Shown here in pieces: positions 14,964 to 18,036 of a stretch of 18,036 bases of DNA. How positions within the stretch are numbered: position 1 is the stretch's first letter; each line of letters starts with the position of its first letter. The notes beneath the pieces are model-generated. The model searched no databases. It had not been told where the DNA came from and saw only the letters and a program-made list of their open reading frames with translations. Source of the stretch: an uncultured Flavobacteriaceae bacterium (GTDB taxonomy: Bacteria > Bacteroidota > Bacteroidia > Flavobacteriales > Flavobacteriaceae); assembly GCA_913031655.1 (NCBI GenBank), contig CAJWFY010000016.1, forward strand, positions 1 to 18,036. Direction: 5' to 3'. Position numbers and translations under genes: made by a program.

Positions 14964-15976
14964 ATTTATTTCAAAAAAAATCTTTTTTTAGTTCATTTGT
15001 GTTTTTTTTAAACACATTTAATTCAATTCTTATAGTGATTTGTTTAATATTGTATAATTATTCTGTCCCATTTTTTTCTACATTATCATTTTTGACATTT
15101 TTTTTTCCAATTTTTGCATTTATAAATTTAATTTTTTTAATCTACTGGGTTCTAAAGCTAGATTTAAAGCTAATCCTTCCGTTAATATTAGTTTTTTGCA
15201 TATATAGTAATTCAATGTTTTTTTATGCTCTAAACGAACCTGAATCAGACAAGAATGGTCTTCATTTGATGAGTTATAATGTTAGACTTTTTAATCACTA
15301 TAAATGGATTGAAAGTGAAAATATTCCTCTAGAAATACAAAAATTTATTACAAATAAAAAACCTGATGTATTAGCAATACAGGAATATCATGATAAATAC
15401 AAGCGGGTTTTTAAAACTTTTAAAAATAGACACGTGGTATTGTCAGGGAATAATGTTGGCCAAGCTATTTATACAAACAACAAATTGATCAACAAGGGAA
15501 CGGTTGAACTTCCGGATTTTGGAAATATCGCGATTTTTATAGATTTATTACAAAACAAAGACACCATAAGGTTTTATAATGCACATTTTGAATCTTTTAA
15601 AGTTGACTTAATAGCTTTGAAAGCAGATGTGAAATCTGCTAAAGAAATTATTTTCAAAACAAAAAAAGCATACTTAGTTCAAAAAAATCAATCCTCAGCA
15701 TTGATTAAGCACATGTTGAAATCACCATACCCTGTAGTTTTAGCCGCTGATTTAAATAACACACAACACTCTTTTTTTTACAAACAATTTATAGATAATT
15801 TTAATGATAGTTTTATTTCAAAAGGTGCTGGTTTTGGAGCTACTTATGACTTTAAATTTATGCCAATTAGGATTGATTATTTGTTTAATTCTAGGTCTAT
15901 AGATGTAAATAATTTCATTATTTACTCTAATTTATTGTCGGATCACAAGCCTATAAGTGTTTTTTTAAATATTTAA
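14960..15976 (+). CDS. Membrane-anchored endonuclease/exonuclease/phosphatase-fold protein
   Basis: A 338-residue protein with three hydrophobic segments in the first 90 residues (about 11-34, 40-65 and 70-90), then an EEP (DNase I-like) domain. The catalytic set is complete: N107 (MSYNVRL), E142 (IQEY), H209 (YNAHFES), D264 and N266 (ADLNNT), D306 (RIDYLF) and the terminal S-D-H (327-329, LSDHKP). The substrate could be a nucleic acid, a phospholipid headgroup or an inositol-type phosphate. The membrane anchor suggests an extracytoplasmic or membrane-linked phosphodiester substrate. The start is TTG 14960, overlapping the rhomboid stop as TTGA; the next ATG lies inside the third hydrophobic segment. 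It is the last gene of the mutL operon and converges on rsmD with 46 bp between. Confidence 0.88.
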   Translation: MNLFQKKSFFSSFVFFLNTFNSILIVICLILYNYSVPFFSTLSFLTFFFPIFAFINLIFLIYWVLKLDLKLILPLILVFCIYSNSMFFYALNEPESDKNGLHLMSYNVRLFNHYKWIESENIPLEIQKFITNKKPDVLAIQEYHDKYKRVFKTFKNRHVVLSGNNVGQAIYTNNKLINKGTVELPDFGNIAIFIDLLQNKDTIRFYNAHFESFKVDLIALKADVKSAKEIIFKTKKAYLVQKNQSSALIKHMLKSPYPVVLAADLNNTQHSFFYKQFIDNFNDSFISKGAGFGATYDFKFMPIRIDYLFNSRSIDVNNFIIYSNLLSDHKPISVFLNI

Positions 15977-16022
15977 TCTTATTATTTAAATATGACATCA
16001 TAAGTAACTGGATTACTGTATT

Positions 16023-16559
16023 TTATAAATAAAAAAAAGAAAAAGAACAGCCTCCGTATTCTCTTGATTCTCTAAAATTTTCTATTGAATCTAGTTTGAT
16101 TATTTTAGAATGTTCTAAAATAAAAATGCCATTACTATTTAGAGTTTTATCATTAAAAATTAAATTTTGAATCTCTTTATAATTTTCTAATGAATAATTA
16201 TAAGGAGGGTCACAAAAAATAATATCGTACCTAAAATTATTTGCTTTAAGAAACTTAATAACATCAGATTTTACAACGTTAATATTTAAATTAAGCTCAC
16301 TAACAACAGACTTAATAAACTTTACGCATTTATGGTTATTATCAACTGAAGTGACTTGATTCGCTCCTCTAGATGAAAATTCATAGCTAATACTTCCACT
16401 TCCAGAAAACAAATCCAAGACTTTTATATTTTCAAAATCGTACTTATTATAAATTATATTGAAGATAGCTTCTTTCGATTGATCGGTAGTCGGTCTTATT
16501 GGAAGGTTTTTTGGAATATTTATTCTTTTCCCTCTGTTGTTCCCTGAAATAATTCTCAT
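16023..16559 (-). CDS. rsmD: 16S rRNA (guanine-966-N2)-methyltransferase RsmD
   Basis: A 178-residue enzyme that methylates N2 of G966 in 16S rRNA during 30S assembly. The N-terminal MRIISGNNRGKRI and RPTTDQSKEAIFNI (22-35) are diagnostic of RsmD. SAM motif I is VLDLFSGSGSISYE (47-60), the ribose-binding acidic residue lies in SVDNN (71-75) and the catalytic DPPY is at 117-120. The length is normal for the family. ATG 16559 overlaps the stop of the DUF3822 gene by four bases (ATGA), so it is the last gene of a three-gene operon. It carries no extra domain. Confidence 0.95.
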   Translation of the reverse strand: MRIISGNNRGKRINIPKNLPIRPTTDQSKEAIFNIIYNKYDFENIKVLDLFSGSGSISYEFSSRGANQVTSVDNNHKCVKFIKSVVSELNLNINVVKSDVIKFLKANNFRYDIIFCDPPYNYSLENYKEIQNLIFNDKTLNSNGIFILEHSKIIKLDSIENFRESREYGGCSFSFFYL

Positions 16560-17362
16560 GAAAGTATGAAATCTACTTCATTTTCAATTAAATTTTTATT
16601 TACAAAAGACATTGTCGATTGGTCAATACTTATGTTTTTTATAAATGAGGACAAATAAGACGAAATTTTATCATTTTTTGAGAAAGATCCTATTAAGTTT
16701 AATTTAGTTTCAGATTTAATTTCTTTGTTTTGCTCTATAGCAAATAGTAAAAAATATAAAATATCTTCTTTAGTCTTATATTCGAAATTATTGTAGTAAA
16801 GTAATTTTTTGTTTTTAAATATTATTACCTGAAAACTATCTTGATCAATATTAGCAAATAGCATAGCCTTACTGTTACTTATTGTTTTTTTTAAAATTTT
16901 TCTTAATAATATTGTGGAATAATGATAATATTCAAAAGATCCAAATCTTTCAATCAAGTAATTATTTACATTAACAAACGGAAGGTAAACGTTATAAGCA
17001 TCTAGTTCTTCAATAAAGTCATTTGAAGCAAAGTCATTTTTAATAAGCTTCGAATTAAACTTTAAGTAATCAAGACTTAATTGTTCATCAAATAATTCTT
17101 TAGGAACAAGGCAAGAAAGTTTATTTGAAATAATTAGTTTGATATTAATCACATTAGAAAAAACTATTCTAGATTCATTTAGAAATGAATCTAGTTCGGT
17201 TACAAGGTTCTCAGCTATAACCTCCTTGTCAAAATAATGTTTTTGGTAATCAATAATAGAATTATCCAAATCATTACTTAACATTAAATCAAAGCCGTAT
17301 AGGCTGATTTTAATGGATAGCTTTGTGCTGGGCTCTATTCTAATTTCTTGCGATTGCGTCAT
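16556..17362 (-). CDS. DUF3822 family protein
   Basis: A 268-residue cytoplasmic protein that I recognise, by its position next to rsmD and by its sequence, as DUF3822. The C-terminal half has AMLFANIDQDSFQVIIFKN (about 166-184), LLYYNNFEYKTKEDILYFLLFAIEQ (187-211) and then LNLIGSF (221-227). These alternating strands with acidic turns recall one lobe of actin/Hsp70-fold (ASKHA) proteins of the PilM/FtsA kind; that is my inference. No clear ATP-binding glycine signature is visible. I chose ATG 17362 because it begins the family-like TQSQEIRIEPSTKLSIKISLYG; ATG 17383 would add seven residues and lengthen the overlap with the upstream gene from 23 to 44 bp. Function unknown. Confidence 0.82.
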   Translation of the reverse strand: MTQSQEIRIEPSTKLSIKISLYGFDLMLSNDLDNSIIDYQKHYFDKEVIAENLVTELDSFLNESRIVFSNVINIKLIISNKLSCLVPKELFDEQLSLDYLKFNSKLIKNDFASNDFIEELDAYNVYLPFVNVNNYLIERFGSFEYYHYSTILLRKILKKTISNSKAMLFANIDQDSFQVIIFKNKKLLYYNNFEYKTKEDILYFLLFAIEQNKEIKSETKLNLIGSFSKNDKISSYLSSFIKNISIDQSTMSFVNKNLIENEVDFILS

Positions 17363-18008
17363 AGGCTGTAGGCCAATTACCATTGGTGCTAACCTCTGTC
17401 ATTGATCCTAAAACAAGATCAGGTCCATTAACTCCATCAACTGACATTAATGCTTTTTCTTGTTTCAACAAATCTTTATTTTGATCAAATAAAATAACAT
17501 CTTTTGATACTCTTACTTCAAAAACATGAACATCGTAGTCACCTTTTTTAATCATATCAGACTTGATTGAAAAAGTTGCATCAACTCCATCAATTGGAAC
17601 TTGTGCCATATTTTTATATCTAATAGAATTTCCAAAAAGAGAATCTTTTACTGAAGCAAATCCTAGAGTGTCTATAACTACAACTTCTCTTAACATGTCA
17701 ATTCTATAAATTCTATCGTATTGTAAATAACTTGAATCTCTTTTTTGAGTTAAAGTGTATTGAGCAGTGTCAACAAACTTAATTAATCCTTCAAAATTAT
17801 CAGCGTAAGAGCCATTAACACTTTTATATGCTAATTGAGCATTTCTAATATCTTTAAGTTTATCAATTACTTTAAGATAACGTACATTTTTAACCTCATT
17901 AAATTTGATTGGTGCATTTATTGAAGTAATAACTTGATATGAAAAGAAAATTATAAGTAGCCAAAGTACTGCTTTAATAACTCTCATGTATTTTGATATG
18001 AATCCCAT
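17340..18008 (-). CDS. Conserved single-pass membrane protein upstream of DUF3822/rsmD
   Basis: A 222-residue protein with one N-terminal transmembrane helix (about residues 10-30, VIKAVLWLLIIFFSYQVITS) and no lipobox, so the rest probably faces the periplasm. Immediately after the helix, YLKVIDKLKDIRNAQLAYKSVNGSYADNFEGLIKF (44-78) resembles the amphipathic helix and following loop of type IV pilins and pseudopilins (IRxAQxAYxxxxGxY). The prepilin-peptidase site is missing. The remainder looks beta-rich. It could also be a lone envelope protein that only mimics this pattern. ATG 18008 gives seven extra residues over an inner ATG at 17987, and I cannot decide between them. It overlaps the DUF3822 start by 23 bp and is the first gene of this operon inside the window. 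Function unknown. Confidence 0.72.
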   Translation of the reverse strand: MGFISKYMRVIKAVLWLLIIFFSYQVITSINAPIKFNEVKNVRYLKVIDKLKDIRNAQLAYKSVNGSYADNFEGLIKFVDTAQYTLTQKRDSSYLQYDRIYRIDMLREVVVIDTLGFASVKDSLFGNSIRYKNMAQVPIDGVDATFSIKSDMIKKGDYDVHVFEVRVSKDVILFDQNKDLLKQEKALMSVDGVNGPDLVLGSMTEVSTNGNWPTAYDAIARN

Positions 18009-18036
18009 TATTTAATTAATTATATTTAGACAAAAC

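Noticed and set aside
16003..16017. Small hairpin AGTAA-CTGGA-TTACT between the convergent EEP-fold gene and rsmD, which could end either operon.
   Set aside because: A five-pair stem with one G-C pair and no strong U tract on either side is too weak to call an intrinsic terminator.
1..18036. Searched for signs of a mobile or defence system: integrase, transposase, restriction-modification, toxin-antitoxin pairs, CRISPR, direct repeats next to the tRNA.
   Set aside because: All genes have housekeeping or conserved-envelope identities, gene order looks lineage-typical, and no attachment-site duplication of the tRNA 3' end was seen.

Overview
The window reads as ordinary core chromosome of a low-GC member of the Bacteroidota, most likely a flavobacterium (class Flavobacteriia). 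The evidence is: about 30% G+C by eye; promoter-like TAnnTTTG boxes (the Bacteroidota -7 element) just upstream of several starts; almost no Shine-Dalgarno sequences; and gene neighbourhoods and family variants that I associate with flavobacteria. These include rlmD with a DUF6452/DUF6048 pair, rsmD with a DUF3822 gene, a small membrane protein before mutL followed by two rhomboids, and a cyclophilin-FKBP fusion. I see no phage, insertion sequence, CRISPR array, toxin-antitoxin or defence module. Coding density is very high: the largest gene-free gap is 87 bp (11201-11287), so no gene-free stretch reaches 300 bases.

Layout. (1) 1-173: a tRNA-Arg(UCU) on the minus strand with its own -7 box and a hairpin-plus-U-tract terminator. 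(2) 174-2129: two divergent methyltransferase genes, a small-molecule-type SAM methyltransferase (-) and an RlmL-type THUMP 23S rRNA methyltransferase (+). (3) 2161-4731 (-): a tight operon of rlmD, a DUF6452-type lipoprotein and a DUF6048-type outer-membrane beta-barrel. (4) 4800-8033 (+): one large secreted Asp-box/VPS10-like beta-propeller protein. (5) 8023-11200 (-): an operon of nrnA (DHH nano-RNase/pAp phosphatase), a lipoprotein with fused cyclophilin and FKBP prolyl isomerases, and a DUF3810 membrane protein with an HExxH metallopeptidase motif. (6) 11288-15976 (+): an operon of a small single-pass membrane protein, mutL, two rhomboid proteases and a membrane-anchored endonuclease/exonuclease/phosphatase-fold protein. 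(7) 16023-18008 (-): an operon of a single-pass membrane protein, a DUF3822 protein and rsmD.

How the genes fit together. The recurring themes are RNA modification and turnover (rlmL, rlmD, rsmD, nrnA), mismatch repair (mutL) and cell-envelope protein handling (immunophilin lipoprotein, two rhomboids, DUF3810 metallopeptidase candidate, signal-peptide proteins). Genes within each operon overlap by 4-23 bp or sit 2-12 bp apart, so translational coupling is likely. Three genes appear to start with TTG.

No gene cluster here looks like a new defence, mobile or biosynthetic system. The items most worth a second look are the pairing of a pilin-like membrane protein with the DUF3822 protein upstream of rsmD, the MutL with a degenerate endonuclease motif, the conserved DUF6452/DUF6048 envelope pair, and two -7 boxes placed exactly 6 nt before ATG that suggest leaderless mRNAs. 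All family names come from recognising sequence patterns; no search was run.
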